Notes under the pieces: generated by a model
Databases searched by the model: none
What the model saw: the letters and a program-made list of their open reading frames with translations, nothing else
What the model was told of the DNA's origin: nothing
In this document: positions 23,593-34,534 of the stretch, in pieces
Layout: each line of letters starts with the position of its first letter
Numbering within the stretch: the first letter of the stretch is position 1
From: Actinoplanes auranticolor
GTDB lineage: Bacteria; Actinomycetota; Actinomycetes; Mycobacteriales; Micromonosporaceae
Length of the DNA: 64,000 nt
Direction of reading: 5' to 3'
NCBI RefSeq assembly: GCF_018332655.1
Contig: NZ_BOQL01000014.1
Coordinates: 124,001 to 188,000 of the forward strand
Translations under genes and position numbers: made by a program

Positions 23593-24259
23593 CAAGAAGT
23601 TCATCGCGAGCCCGGACAACGTCGTTGTCATCGGCCTGGGCCGCTTCGGCGGGCTGGTCGCCGAGTCCCTGGTCAACCTCGGTCACGAGGTTCTGGGCAT
23701 CGACTCCGACCCGCACATCGTGCAGGACTGGTCCGACCGGCTCACCCAGGTCGTGGAGACGGATGCCACCGACACCGAGGCCCTGCGCCAGCTCGGGGTG
23801 CAGGACTTCTCCCGTGCGGTCGTCGGCATCGGCACCAAGCTCGAGGCCAGCGTGCTGACCGTGCTGACGCTCGTCGAGGTGGGTGTGCCGGAGATCTGGG
23901 CCAAGGCGATCAACGTCAAGCACGGCAAGATCCTCTCCGCGGTCGGCGCCCGGCACGTCGTCTACCCGGAAGCGGAGATGGGCGAGCGGGTGGCTCATCT
24001 GATCACCGGCCGGATGCTGGACTACATCGAGTTCGACGACGGCTTCGCCATCGCGAAGGTGCGGGCACCGAAGGACGCGATCGGCCGTTCCCTGGCCGAT
24101 ATCGGGCTACGCAGCAAGTGGGGCGTGACGGTGGTCGGCACGAAATTGCCCGGGGAGGACTTCACCTACGCGCGCCCGGAAACAATCGTCCCCGGGGGCT
24201 GCATCCTGATCGTCGCCGGCGACACCACCAAGGTGGAACGGTTCGCTGCGGTGACCTGA
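23585..24259 (+). CDS. TrkA/KtrA-family nucleotide-gated regulator
   Basis: 224 residues; starts at TTG 23585 with GAGGAG six bases upstream, overlapping the end of trkH. RCK_N Rossmann domain (VVVIGLGRFGGLVAESL, D acid in LGIDSDP) at about residues 11-130 binds NAD(H)/ATP; RCK_C domain follows (AKVRAPKDAIGRSLADIGLR ... GGCILIVAGDT). Forms the cytoplasmic gating ring of the potassium uptake system. Overlap implies stoichiometric co-translation. Confidence 0.94.
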   Translation: MADKKFIASPDNVVVIGLGRFGGLVAESLVNLGHEVLGIDSDPHIVQDWSDRLTQVVETDATDTEALRQLGVQDFSRAVVGIGTKLEASVLTVLTLVEVGVPEIWAKAINVKHGKILSAVGARHVVYPEAEMGERVAHLITGRMLDYIEFDDGFAIAKVRAPKDAIGRSLADIGLRSKWGVTVVGTKLPGEDFTYARPETIVPGGCILIVAGDTTKVERFAAVT

Positions 24260-24261
24260 CG

Positions 24262-25983
24262 TCACACCGTGACTGAGAAGCCGGATTTCTTCTCCGGCGC
24301 CTTGGCCGGTGGCCGGCTGCTCTTCGCCGGTGCCGGCGTGCGTGCCTTCTCTTTCTTCCGCGGAGAAGGAGAAGGCTTCTTCCGCAGGTCCGACGCCGGC
24401 GTCCCCCCGGAGACGTCCGCCGCCGGGGCCGCCCCCACCGCTCCCAGCACCTCGGCCTTGCACGCCTTCCCGTTCAGCGTGAAGGCCACCGGCAGCGGAT
24501 TGCTGACCCGGTAACTACCGCTCAGCGTCACGCTGGCTGACCGGCCCGGCCGCAGTTTCACCCCGTTCTTGGCCCGGAGCACCAGCTTGCGGCCGCGCTG
24601 GGTGAGCCGTTTCGGCGCGTCGGTGAGGCGCTGGCCGCCCGCGAAGGTGAACTCCAGGGACCAGGCCGACAGCACGTGCTCGCCGGTGTTGACCACGGTG
24701 ACCTGGGCGCCGAAGTCCGAGCCGGAGTCGCGCTGCACGCGGTAGCGGACCTTGCAGCCCGTACCGTGCGGGACCACCGCGCCCGGTCCGGCGCCCGCCG
24801 CCGCGGCCTGGGCCGTGCCCACGTCGACCGGCTCGCGGGTCGAGGACCAGACCAGACCCACCGTCGCCGCCAGGATGATCGTCGCGACGCCGGCCTGCAG
24901 GCGGTGCCGTCCGGTCAGCACCGCCTCGGTGAGCCGCCCGACCGGGACCAGGTCGCGCAGCAGACCGCCGGCGCGGAACAGTCCGCCGCCCAGCGGTTGC
25001 GGGCCGCCGAGCCGCAACGCCCGGGCCACCCGCAGGCCGGCGCGGACGCGCAGGCCGGGGGCGCGGGCGGGGCGCGGCACCGGGTGGGGTGACGGGCGCG
25101 GGCCGGGAGCGGTCGCGCCGACCGGCGGGATGATCGGCTGGAGTCCGACCAGGGCCGCCAGCTGCGTGGCGACGTCGGCCGCGCCCGGCCGGTCCCCGGG
25201 CTGCTTGGCCAGGCAGCGCAGGCACAGGTCGGCCACCTGCTCCGGCATTCCGGGCAGCGTGGGTACGGGCTCCGGATCGGCGAACAGGTGAGCCCGCAAC
25301 GCCTGCGTGGTGTTGCCGGCCGGCCACGGCAGCCGCCCGGTGAGCGTCCGGTAGAGCAGCAGGCCCAGGGCGTACACGTCGGCCGCGGGCGCGACCGGGC
25401 CGCCGCCCAGTCGCTCCGGAGCCAGGTACGCCGGGGTGCCCAGCAGGCTGCCGTCCGGCGCCGCGTCCCGCTGCCCGATCAGCGCCGAGATGCCGAAGTC
25501 GACGACTTTCGCTCCCGCGCCGGTGAGCATCACGTTCGCCGGGGTGACGTCGCGGTGCACCACGCCCCGGGCGTGCGCCGTGGCCAGGGCGGAGGCCACC
25601 TCGGTCGCGATGATCACCGCTTCGCGCCAGGGCAGCGGGCCCTGCCGCCGGAGGCGGGCGGCGACCGACTCGCCGTCGTTGAGTTCCATCACCACGTACG
25701 GGACCGTGCGGTGCTCGTCGAGCGGGGATTCCCCGAAGTCGAACACGCCGGTGATGTGCGGGTGGCACAGCCGGGCCGCGGCCAGCGCCTCCAGCCGCAG
25801 CCGGTCGCGGAACGTCGAGTCACCGGCGAGCTGCGGCGACAGCACCTTGACGGCGACGGCCCGGCCCAGCACCTGATCGTGGCCCCGCCACACGACGGAC
25901 ATGCCGCCGGTGCCGAGCCGTTCGACCAGGCGGTACCGGTCGCCGACAAGGCTGCCCTGTCCCCCGGCCGCCAGCCAACCCAT
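24262..25983 (-). CDS. Membrane Ser/Thr protein kinase with extracellular CBM2-type domain
   Basis: 573 residues. Cytoplasmic Hanks kinase at about 15-275: GTGGMSVVW (P-loop), VAVKVL (Lys), HRDVTPANVML catalytic loop (VTPAN in place of the usual LKPEN), VDFGIS, and LAPERL. Proline-rich juxtamembrane part, one membrane segment (LQAGVATIILAATVGLVW), then outside the cell a domain at about 415-515 (CKVRYRVQRDSG, VTVVNTG, LSAWSLEFTFAGGQRL, LRPGRSASVTLSGSY) that matches family 2 carbohydrate-binding modules (cellulose/chitin). Ends in a Lys/Pro-rich tail. Likely senses a polysaccharide. Converges with trkA, stops 2 bases apart. Confidence 0.9.
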   Translation of the reverse strand: MGWLAAGGQGSLVGDRYRLVERLGTGGMSVVWRGHDQVLGRAVAVKVLSPQLAGDSTFRDRLRLEALAAARLCHPHITGVFDFGESPLDEHRTVPYVVMELNDGESVAARLRRQGPLPWREAVIIATEVASALATAHARGVVHRDVTPANVMLTGAGAKVVDFGISALIGQRDAAPDGSLLGTPAYLAPERLGGGPVAPAADVYALGLLLYRTLTGRLPWPAGNTTQALRAHLFADPEPVPTLPGMPEQVADLCLRCLAKQPGDRPGAADVATQLAALVGLQPIIPPVGATAPGPRPSPHPVPRPARAPGLRVRAGLRVARALRLGGPQPLGGGLFRAGGLLRDLVPVGRLTEAVLTGRHRLQAGVATIILAATVGLVWSSTREPVDVGTAQAAAAGAGPGAVVPHGTGCKVRYRVQRDSGSDFGAQVTVVNTGEHVLSAWSLEFTFAGGQRLTDAPKRLTQRGRKLVLRAKNGVKLRPGRSASVTLSGSYRVSNPLPVAFTLNGKACKAEVLGAVGAAPAADVSGGTPASDLRKKPSPSPRKKEKARTPAPAKSSRPPAKAPEKKSGFSVTV

Positions 25984-26095
25984 GTGCCGATTGTGGCCCG
26001 AGGGACACCCCGCTCACCGGGGGTCGGCGGAAATCACGGACGCCTCCGGCGTGCTCTGACCAGCACATCGCTCTTTGTCCGGAATAACGCCGGGA

Positions 26096-27607
26096 TCACC
26101 CGGCCAGGAGCTGATCCACCGGTGCGAAGTCGTCGGTCAGCACCCGGGCGCCGTCGATGAAGTCGGTGAGCCGCTGACCCGAGACCAACTGCACCGGCTC
26201 GTTCACCAGGTCGAGATGATTGCGCAGTTCGTCCAGGGCCAGCGGCGACTTCGACGCCACGATCACGAAGTTGGAGCCGGTCTTCCCGTCCAGCGCGGCC
26301 TCCGGCGCGACCAGGGCCACGTGCGGGAAGACGTCGGCCACGGTGGCCAGCTCGGCCCGGATGAAACGGTTCGGCGGGTAGTCGATGACGTTCTGCGCGT
26401 ACACGCCGTCGGCGCGCAGCACGCGGGCGATGTCGGCAGCCATCTCCCGGGTGGCCAGGTGCCACGGGACCACGAGGTGGCCGAACGCGTCGCCGACCAC
26501 CACGTCGTACCCCTCGCTCCGCTGCTCGGCCAGGCCGACCCGCGCGTCGCCGACGCGGACCCGCAGGTTCGGCCCGGTCCGCAGGCCCAGCTCGCGCCGG
26601 TCGAGGTCGACCAGGCCGCCGTCGAGCTCCAGGACGAGCTGGTCGCTGCCGGGCCGCGCGTGCGCCACGTACGCCGGCACGGTGAACCCGCCACCCCCCA
26701 GGTGCAGCGCACTGATCGGGGCCCCGCCGGCCTTGACGACGTCGACGACGGCACCGATCCACTGCACGTACGCGAACTCGAGGTTGGTGGGGTCGTTCAG
26801 GTCGACGTACGAGTGCCGCGCCGAGTTCAGGATCAGCGTCCGCCCGCCGGGCGTGCTGGGGTCGGCGTCCACCCGCGCGCAGTGGTACGCGGTCTCGATG
26901 TCGCAGGGGGTCGGTGCGGTGGCGCCCAGCCCGGCGCCGAACAGTCCGATGATGACCACGACGGCCCGGGTCCGCGGCTTGCCCGGCAGCTTCAGCTCGG
27001 GGTTGTTGCGGTGCAGCCACCAGCCCAGCCCGAAGCCCGCCACGGCGAGCACACCGGCCAGGGTCAGCACGATCCAGCTGCTGGGCATCGCGGCGACGAG
27101 GACGAAGCCGGTGCCCAGCGTCGCGGTGATCGCGCCGAGCGTGCCGAAGCTGGACAGCCGGCCCACCACCTCGCCGGTCCGGCGCAGGTCACCGAGCTGG
27201 AGCTTCACCGTCAGCGGGGTGATCGCGGCGAGCAGGAAGGCGGGCAGGAAGACGGCCAGCACGGCCAGCAGCAGCACAGCCGGTGCCGACCCGCCGCGCA
27301 GCAGCTCACCACCCCAGCGGACCAGCGGCAGGGTGATCGCCGTGCCGATCGCGGCGAGCAGCAGAGCGGGGGCCAGCAGCAGCCGGGGGTCGAACCTGTC
27401 GGCGAGCCGGCCGCCGAGCCAGGTGCCGTACGCGATGGCCGCCAGCGCGATCCCGATCACGGAGCTGCTGACCTGCAGGGTCACCCCGACGTAGGGGCCG
27501 ACGAGCCGCAGCGCCACGATCTCCAGGACCAGCACGGCGCCGCTGGCGAAGAACACCAGTGCGGTGGCCAGTCCGGAGGGCAGGGCGCGAGGGGCGGAGG
27601 TCTCCAT
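26096..27607 (-). CDS. Fused MFS-type membrane domain/spermidine synthase-like protein
   Basis: 503 residues. The N-terminal half has about seven hydrophobic helices (LVFFASGAVLVLEIVALRLVG onward; 20-residue cores) as in fused-MFS/spermidine synthase proteins; the C-terminal half is a Rossmann methyltransferase-like spermidine synthase domain: ALHLGGGGFTVPAYV, LVLELDGGLVDLD, RVRVGDARVGL, YDVVVGDAFG. Aminopropyl transfer is possible but the substrate is unproven; such fused proteins may export or modify polyamines. Single gene, 27 bases downstream of the M15-like gene. Confidence 0.88.
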   Translation of the reverse strand: METSAPRALPSGLATALVFFASGAVLVLEIVALRLVGPYVGVTLQVSSSVIGIALAAIAYGTWLGGRLADRFDPRLLLAPALLLAAIGTAITLPLVRWGGELLRGGSAPAVLLLAVLAVFLPAFLLAAITPLTVKLQLGDLRRTGEVVGRLSSFGTLGAITATLGTGFVLVAAMPSSWIVLTLAGVLAVAGFGLGWWLHRNNPELKLPGKPRTRAVVVIIGLFGAGLGATAPTPCDIETAYHCARVDADPSTPGGRTLILNSARHSYVDLNDPTNLEFAYVQWIGAVVDVVKAGGAPISALHLGGGGFTVPAYVAHARPGSDQLVLELDGGLVDLDRRELGLRTGPNLRVRVGDARVGLAEQRSEGYDVVVGDAFGHLVVPWHLATREMAADIARVLRADGVYAQNVIDYPPNRFIRAELATVADVFPHVALVAPEAALDGKTGSNFVIVASKSPLALDELRNHLDLVNEPVQLVSGQRLTDFIDGARVLTDDFAPVDQLLAG

Positions 27608-27634
27608 CGCGCGGATGCTACCGGCGCGCTCCTG

Positions 27635-28651
27635 TCAGATGACTGATAGGTGCACGTGGTTGGTGTGAGTGGCGTTCGGTCCGCCCGAGCCGCTGTAGCC
27701 GCGCCAGCCGGTGCCCGGGTGCCAGATCTGCCGGTACCAGATGACGTACAGCACGCCCAGGCGCGAGGCGTTCTTCACCAGGTACGCCGCCAGGTTGTCG
27801 CCGTAGATACGGTCGCCGCCGGACGCGTTGACGTTCTCGAAGCCGCCGGAGGCCGCGGAGAAGTCACAGGCCCGGCCCTTGGGGTGCTCACCGGAGGAAC
27901 GCTGGCTGAAGCAACCCGTGTACCGCTTGAAGCCCGCCGCCCGGGCCTGCTGGTACGCGTTCAGCGTCCGCGGCGTGATGCACCCGCTGCCGCCTGGGGA
28001 GGGGTCGCTGACCGAGCAGGACTCCCTGGGCCAGGAGCCGTCGGAGTTGCGCGGGGCCGGCTTGGCCAGCGGCGAGTTGGCGTTGATGAAGCCGCTGCGC
28101 GCCGCGCCGCCGCCGGCGATGGCCAGCGCCTGCTCGGCCTGCTGCTTCTTCTTGGCCATGACCGTGACCTGCTTCTGTTGCTCCTTGACCTCCAGGTCGA
28201 TGGCCTGTTTGGCCCGCTCGGTGGTCTCCAGCGCCTCGCGGTAGCCGGTCAGGACCTTGCCGTCGATCTGGGCCATCTGGTCCAGGCGCAGCGCGCGTTC
28301 CATGAACGTGTCCGGCGAGGTGGCGTTGAGCAGCAGGGTCATCGTGTTGAAGCGGCCCTGCCGGTACGCGCGGTTGGCGACCTCGCTGACCCGGCCCTGC
28401 AGCTCGCTGGTCTTCTGCTTGGACTGGGCCAGCGTGACAGTGAGCTGCTTCTGCCGCTTCTTGGAGTTCTCGAGCTTGTTCTTGGCTTCGATGTGGCCCT
28501 TGGCCGCGGACTCGAGCGCCGACCGCAGGGTCTTCGTGCCGCCCTCCTCGTCCGGTTCCGCGCGCGCAGCCGGGGCGGCGACGAGCAGCACCGCGAGGGC
28601 AGCGAGGATGGCCAGGACAGGCTGAAGCCGGCGCAGGAGAGTCGCCGCCAC
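27635..28651 (-). CDS. Secreted coiled-coil protein with M15-like C-terminal domain
   Basis: 338 residues; GTG at 28651 with GGGAGG upstream. Signal peptide (LAILAALAVLLVAAPAARA), then a long coiled coil with high Lys/Gln (about 40-185), a linker, and a C-terminal domain with GEHPKGRACDFS and THTNHVHLSV, the His/Asp metal pattern of D,D-carboxypeptidase/extensin-like (M15-related) domains. Probably a peptidoglycan-associated protein in the cell wall, with the coiled coil resembling FtsX/NlpD-partner proteins. Catalytic activity is inferred. Confidence 0.82.
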   Translation of the reverse strand: MAATLLRRLQPVLAILAALAVLLVAAPAARAEPDEEGGTKTLRSALESAAKGHIEAKNKLENSKKRQKQLTVTLAQSKQKTSELQGRVSEVANRAYRQGRFNTMTLLLNATSPDTFMERALRLDQMAQIDGKVLTGYREALETTERAKQAIDLEVKEQQKQVTVMAKKKQQAEQALAIAGGGAARSGFINANSPLAKPAPRNSDGSWPRESCSVSDPSPGGSGCITPRTLNAYQQARAAGFKRYTGCFSQRSSGEHPKGRACDFSAASGGFENVNASGGDRIYGDNLAAYLVKNASRLGVLYVIWYRQIWHPGTGWRGYSGSGGPNATHTNHVHLSVI

Positions 28652-28715
28652 GGTCTACCTCCCAAGTCGTGAGCGCGGTGACTCTACCGCGCCGCACGTC
28701 GAAACGGCAGCGCGC

Positions 28716-29489
28716 TCACGTCGACGAATATCCACCGTCGACGAAGAGTGTCTGGCCGGTCACCGCAGCGCTAGCGGCACTCGCCAGATATACCGCGCAT
28801 CCGGCGAAATCGCTCGGCACCCCGTTGCGGCCGATCATCGTGCGCCGGGCATGCGCGGCGACCTTCTCCGGATCGGCGAAGACCGGCTCGGTCAGCGGCG
28901 TGTGCACCACTCCGGGGGCTACCGCGTTGCAGCAGACGCCACGGGCCGACCACGCCTCCGCCTGCGACCGGGTCAGGGCCACCAGACCGGCCTTCGAGAC
29001 GCCGTAGGCGCCGCTGTTGCCGTACGCGCGGAAGGCCTGCTGCGACACGACGTTGATGATCCGGCCCCAGCCACGGGCGGCCATCGCCGACCCGAAACGC
29101 TGCCCGAGCTGGAAGGGCGCGGTCAGGTTGGCGGCCAGCGTGACGTCCCAGTCGTCGTCGGTCAGCGCGTCCATCGGCGGCCGCCGGTTCACCGCCGCCG
29201 CGTTGACGAGGATGTCCGGTTCCCCGTACCGGGTGACGATCGTGTCGATCGCGGCCGCGAGCGCCGCCCGGTCGGCGAGATCCGCCGGGACCGCGCCGGC
29301 CTCGACGCCGTCGGCGGTCAGTTCGCCGATCGTCTCGGCCAGCGGCTCCGGGCGCCGGGCGACCAGCACGATGCGGGCGCCGGCGCGGCCCAGCGCGCCG
29401 GCCATGGCCCGGCCGATCCCGGAACTGCCGCCGGTCACGACCGCGGTCCGGCCGGCCAGACCGAAAAGCTCAGACAGGTACGCAGACAT
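28716..29489 (-). CDS. Short-chain dehydrogenase/reductase
   Basis: 257-residue classical SDR with TGGSSGIGRA, LVARRPE, NAAAVNR, SQQAF (catalytic Ser), YGVSK (Tyr/Lys), and C-terminal TGQTLFVDGGY. Typical of glucose/ribitol-type or 3-oxoacyl reductases; the substrate is not predictable. Divergent from the VOC gene by about 23 bases. Confidence 0.9.
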   Translation of the reverse strand: MSAYLSELFGLAGRTAVVTGGSSGIGRAMAGALGRAGARIVLVARRPEPLAETIGELTADGVEAGAVPADLADRAALAAAIDTIVTRYGEPDILVNAAAVNRRPPMDALTDDDWDVTLAANLTAPFQLGQRFGSAMAARGWGRIINVVSQQAFRAYGNSGAYGVSKAGLVALTRSQAEAWSARGVCCNAVAPGVVHTPLTEPVFADPEKVAAHARRTMIGRNGVPSDFAGCAVYLASAASAAVTGQTLFVDGGYSST

Positions 29490-29512
29490 GGGGGCACCCT
29501 AATATCCGAAGT

Positions 29513-29872
29513 ATGGCGTTCACCGAGGCGTTTCCTGTCATCACCGTCACTGACCTGCCGGCCGCCGTCGCCTTCTACCGCGACGGGCTGGGCTTCGCCG
29601 AGCAGTACCGGTTCCCCGCCGAGGGCGAGCCGGTCTTCGTGACCCTGCGGCTGGGCACCAGCGAGCTGGGCATCGGCGCCGACACGACAGCCGGCTACGA
29701 GCTGTGCGTCTACGCCGACGACTGCGACGAGGCCGTCGCCCGGCTGCGCTCAGCCGGCGCCGAGATCCTGGCCGAGCCGGCCGACCAGCCCTGGGGCGAA
29801 CGGCTGGCCCGGGCCGTCGACCCCGGCGGCCACAAGCTGATGATCCTGTCGAAGCTGTCGGGCCTGCCCTAG
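29513..29872 (+). CDS. VOC-family (glyoxalase-like) protein
   Basis: 119 residues with one glyoxalase/bleomycin-resistance/dioxygenase domain: FPVITVTDLPAAVAFYRDGLGF, a beta-strand pair, and DPGGHKLMI at the end. Metal ligands are partly present (H in GGHK, E in early strands). Could be a binding or resistance protein. Its TAG stop shares the CTAG sequence with the stop of the gene on the other strand (29869-29872). Confidence 0.85.
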   Translation: MAFTEAFPVITVTDLPAAVAFYRDGLGFAEQYRFPAEGEPVFVTLRLGTSELGIGADTTAGYELCVYADDCDEAVARLRSAGAEILAEPADQPWGERLARAVDPGGHKLMILSKLSGLP

Positions 29873-30675
29873 GCGAACAGGGCGGCGTGCGCCGTACGCC
29901 AGATGTCCTCGTTGGCCGCGACCAGCAGACCCCGCTCCGAGTCGGTCGCCCGGTACGGCGAGCCGTCCAGGTGCAGCACCGTGCCGCCGGCCTCGCGCAC
30001 GATCAGTGAGCCCGGCACGTGATCCCAGGGCAGGATCCGCCAGAAGGTGGCGAACTGCTGCTCGTCGGAGACGACCGCCGGATACTCGTAGCCCGCGCAG
30101 TGGTGGCCGCCGGTCACCGTGCCCAGCGTGGCGATCCGCGACTCGATCCGCCGGCGCAGGTCGTCGGGGAAGTAGTTGCGCGACAGCGAACCGGTCAGCC
30201 CGGACGCACCCGGGTCGTCGGTGCGGGTCTTGATGCGCAGCCCGTCGATGAACGTGCCGCTGCCCGCCTCCGCGACCGTCATCCGGTCGGCGACCACGTC
30301 GAGGATCCAGGACGCGGCCGGCTCCCCGTCGCGCAGCAGCGCGACCATCACCGCGAACGGGGTCTTGCCGGCGGCGAAGTTGTTGGTCCCGTCGACCGGG
30401 TCGACGATCCAGACCGCGCCGGAGTCACCGACCCGGGCCAGCACGCCCGGATCGGCCGCCACGGCCTCCTCGCCGACGACCTGCGAGCCGGGCAGCAGCG
30501 CGGTCAGGCCGGTGGTCAGCGCCCGCTCGGACTCCTGGTCGGCGATGGTGACCAGGTCGCCGGGCGACTTCTGGTGGATCTCGGCGTCGCTCAGGTGCCG
30601 CCACCGGGGCAGCACGATGGTCTGCGCCACCTCCCGGACCAGGGTGGTGACCTCGTCGATCAGGTCGTCACGCAC
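29869..30675 (-). CDS. Inositol monophosphatase-family phosphatase
   Basis: 268 residues with the lithium-sensitive Mg2+-dependent phosphatase motifs: [16 protein letters not shown] (metal-binding DPVDGT), and [15 protein letters not shown] (third metal motif). Substrate may be inositol phosphate, histidinol phosphate, or fructose bisphosphate; cannot be told apart. Overlaps the preceding receiver gene by 8 bases, so it is the last gene of a signalling operon. Confidence 0.9.
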   Translation of the reverse strand: MRDDLIDEVTTLVREVAQTIVLPRWRHLSDAEIHQKSPGDLVTIADQESERALTTGLTALLPGSQVVGEEAVAADPGVLARVGDSGAVWIVDPVDGTNNFAAGKTPFAVMVALLRDGEPAASWILDVVADRMTVAEAGSGTFIDGLRIKTRTDDPGASGLTGSLSRNYFPDDLRRRIESRIATLGTVTGGHHCAGYEYPAVVSDEQQFATFWRILPWDHVPGSLIVREAGGTVLHLDGSPYRATDSERGLLVAANEDIWRTAHAALFA

Positions 30676-31123
30676 GCGGCGGCAACTTCACGACGCTGAC
30701 GAAGAACTCGTCGATCTGCCGGATCACCGAGATGAACCGGTCGAAGTCGACCGGCTTGGTGACGTAGGCGTTGGCGTGCAGCTGGTAGCTGCGCAGGATG
30801 TCCTCGTCGGCGGCCGAGGTGGTCAGCACCACCACCGGGATGCGGCAGAGGTCGTCGTCCTTCTTGACCTCCTCGAGCACCTCCCGGCCGTCGCGGCGGG
30901 GCAGGTTCAGATCGAGCAGGATCAGGTCGGGCCGCAGCGCATTCTCGTACGGGCCCTCGCGGCGCAGGTAGGCCAGCGCTTCGGCACCGTCTGACACCAC
31001 GGTCAGCCGGTTACGGACCTTGTGCTCCTCGAACGCCTCCTGCGTCATGAGCACGTCGCCCGGGTCGTCCTCGACGAGCAGCACCTCGATGGGTGTGCCG
31101 TCCTGCCGCACCGCACCCGTCAT
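30668..31123 (-). CDS. Single-domain response regulator (Rcp1-like)
   Basis: 151 residues, one receiver domain: acidic pair VEDDPGD near residue 18, phospho-acceptor [13 protein letters not shown], Thr in VLTTSA, Lys in VTKPVDF. No output domain. Such receivers form pairs with the CHASE3/phytochrome-like kinases encoded just upstream. The PRRDG motif is typical of Rcp1-type proteins. Confidence 0.92.
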   Translation of the reverse strand: MTGAVRQDGTPIEVLLVEDDPGDVLMTQEAFEEHKVRNRLTVVSDGAEALAYLRREGPYENALRPDLILLDLNLPRRDGREVLEEVKKDDDLCRIPVVVLTTSAADEDILRSYQLHANAYVTKPVDFDRFISVIRQIDEFFVSVVKLPPRA

Positions 31124-31151
31124 GCTGGGCCTCCTTCAGCACGTTCCGGAC

Positions 31152-32743
<1,592 letters not shown>

Positions 32744-32747
<4 letters not shown>

Positions 32748-33940
32748 CGGCCGCCGCCCCGGGAGATCAGCAGCATCGCCACGTCGTCGGCGAGCGGGCC
32801 GCCGTTGCCCTGCTCGGCCCGGCCCACCAGCCACGCCGGGAGCGCGGCCAGCGGCACGTCCTTGGCGGCCGGCTCGGCGAGCACGCCGCACAGACCGTCC
32901 ACGTCGAGCCGTTCGTTGCCCACGCCGGTGTGCCCCTCGATCAGTCCGTCGGTGTACATCAGCAGGGACCAGTCATCGCCGGAGAGCTCCACGTCGGTCG
33001 CGGGGGTGGGGGTGGGTTTGACGCCCAGCACGATGCCGCGGCGGGCGGCGACCGGCTCGGCCCGCCCGTCTCTGAGCAGCACCGGCGGCGGATGGCCGGC
33101 CAGCCGCACGGTGGCCCGGCCGGCGCTCAGGTCGAGGACCACCGACGCGACCGTGGCGAAGACCTCGCGGGCGCGCCGCTCGCTCATCAGGACCTGCTCC
33201 AGCGCGCCCAGGATCTGGTCCTCGGGCACGCCGCCGAGCACCAGCGCCCGCCAGGCCACCCGGAGCTCGACGCCGAGGGCGGCCTCGTCCACGCTGTGCC
33301 CGCAGACGTCACCGACGATGACGTGCAGCCGGTCGGGGCCGACCTGCACCACGTCGAAGAAGTCGCCGCCGAGCAGGCCCATCGCCCGCCCGGAGCGGTA
33401 GAACGTGTGCACCGCGACCTCGGTGGTCTGCATCAGCGGCTGGGGCAGCAGGCCGCGTTCGAGCCGGGCCGACTCGGCCTGGCGCAGCTCCACCTCGCGC
33501 AGCCGCTGGGTGTTCTCGTCGGCGCGCTTGCGCTCGACCGCGTACCGCAGGGCGCGGACCAGCAGGACGCCGTCGACCTGCCCCTTGACCAGGTAGTCCT
33601 GGGCGCCCTCGGCGACCGCCGCCACCCCGAGGTGCTCGTCGGAGCGGCCGGTCAGCACACAGACCGCGGCGCTGCCGGCCACCGCGAGCAGCTTGCGCAG
33701 GCCGTCGATGCCCTCGGCGTCGGGCAGCCCCAGATCCAGCAGGACGCACTGCACGCCGCGCATCATCGGCCGGGCCTCGCGCAGGCTGGTCGCCACCCGC
33801 AGGTCGAACAGCGCACCCGCCTCGGCGAGCAGCTCCTTGACGAGGAACGCGTCGCCCTCGTCGTCCTCGACCAGCAGGATGCGCAGCCGTTCGGGGGCTT
33901 TCAACCCCGCCGGCGGCACCGTGAGAGCGCGTTCGCTCAC
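32744..33940 (-). CDS. Response regulator with SpoIIE-type PP2C phosphatase output
   Basis: 398 residues from GTG 33940 (33943 equally possible). Receiver domain (LLVEDDEGDAFLVKELL, CVLLDLGLPDAEG, YLVKGQVDG), then linker, then SpoIIE/PP2C phosphatase with GLLGGDFFDVV, VGDVCGHS, YTDGLIEG and LADDVAMLLI metal-binding Asp residues. Such proteins dephosphorylate anti-sigma antagonists in partner-switching stress control (RsbU/RsbP-like). First gene of the operon with the kinase. Confidence 0.93.
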
Positions 33941-34088
33941 CACGCCACCCCGCACGACGGGGTGCGCGCAACGGCGGCTCCGGCGCGGTGGGAACGCTTG
34001 ATGGCTCGACTCCTTCGGGCGTGACCCGCTGATAGTCCACCACCGGCTGCGGACGCACAACACCGGACACCCGCGGCAGCGGCGCGGG

Positions 34089-34436
34089 TCACGCCGGCGG
34101 CCCGTACGACTGGTCCTCGGCCACCCGGCGGGCGTGCTCGGCGATCACCTGACCGAGGATGCCGTGCAGCCGGCCGCAGTCGCCGCAGTGCAGGTTCTCG
34201 TCCAGGCGCCGGCTGCCGCAGCCGGTGCACGTGCCCCGGTCGGCGGGGTCCCGGTACGCCTCCAGCGCCCGGCACATCGCCCGCACGACATGGTCGCTGA
34301 CCTGGAACGTCGCCTCCCCGAGCGCGGTACGCAGGCCGAGCACGGCGACGGGACCGCCCTCGGGCGCCGGGTCGTAGCAGGCGACCCGGTCGATGAACTC
34401 GGCGAACACGGCAGGGGGGTCGAGCGGGGCGGTCAC
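34089..34436 (-). CDS. Hypothetical protein with zinc-ribbon motif
   Basis: 115 residues. Two CxxC pairs, CTGCGSRRLDENLHCGDC, give a likely zinc ribbon near residue 70; the rest is helical (VAVLGLRTALGEATFQVSDH, ILGQVIAEHARRVAEDQ). No name assigned. Lies upstream of the phosphatase operon on the same strand across about 150 geneless bases, so not clearly co-transcribed. Conserved cysteines make it a real gene. Confidence 0.65.
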   Translation of the reverse strand: MTAPLDPPAVFAEFIDRVACYDPAPEGGPVAVLGLRTALGEATFQVSDHVVRAMCRALEAYRDPADRGTCTGCGSRRLDENLHCGDCGRLHGILGQVIAEHARRVAEDQSYGPPA

Positions 34437-34534
34437 CGCACAAAGTTATGTCACCGCTTCGAGAGATCCACGGGGTACCCGGGCGGGGTCACAGCGGCTT
34501 AGATGTCATCCGAGGCGTCGTGAAGGAGGCTCAC

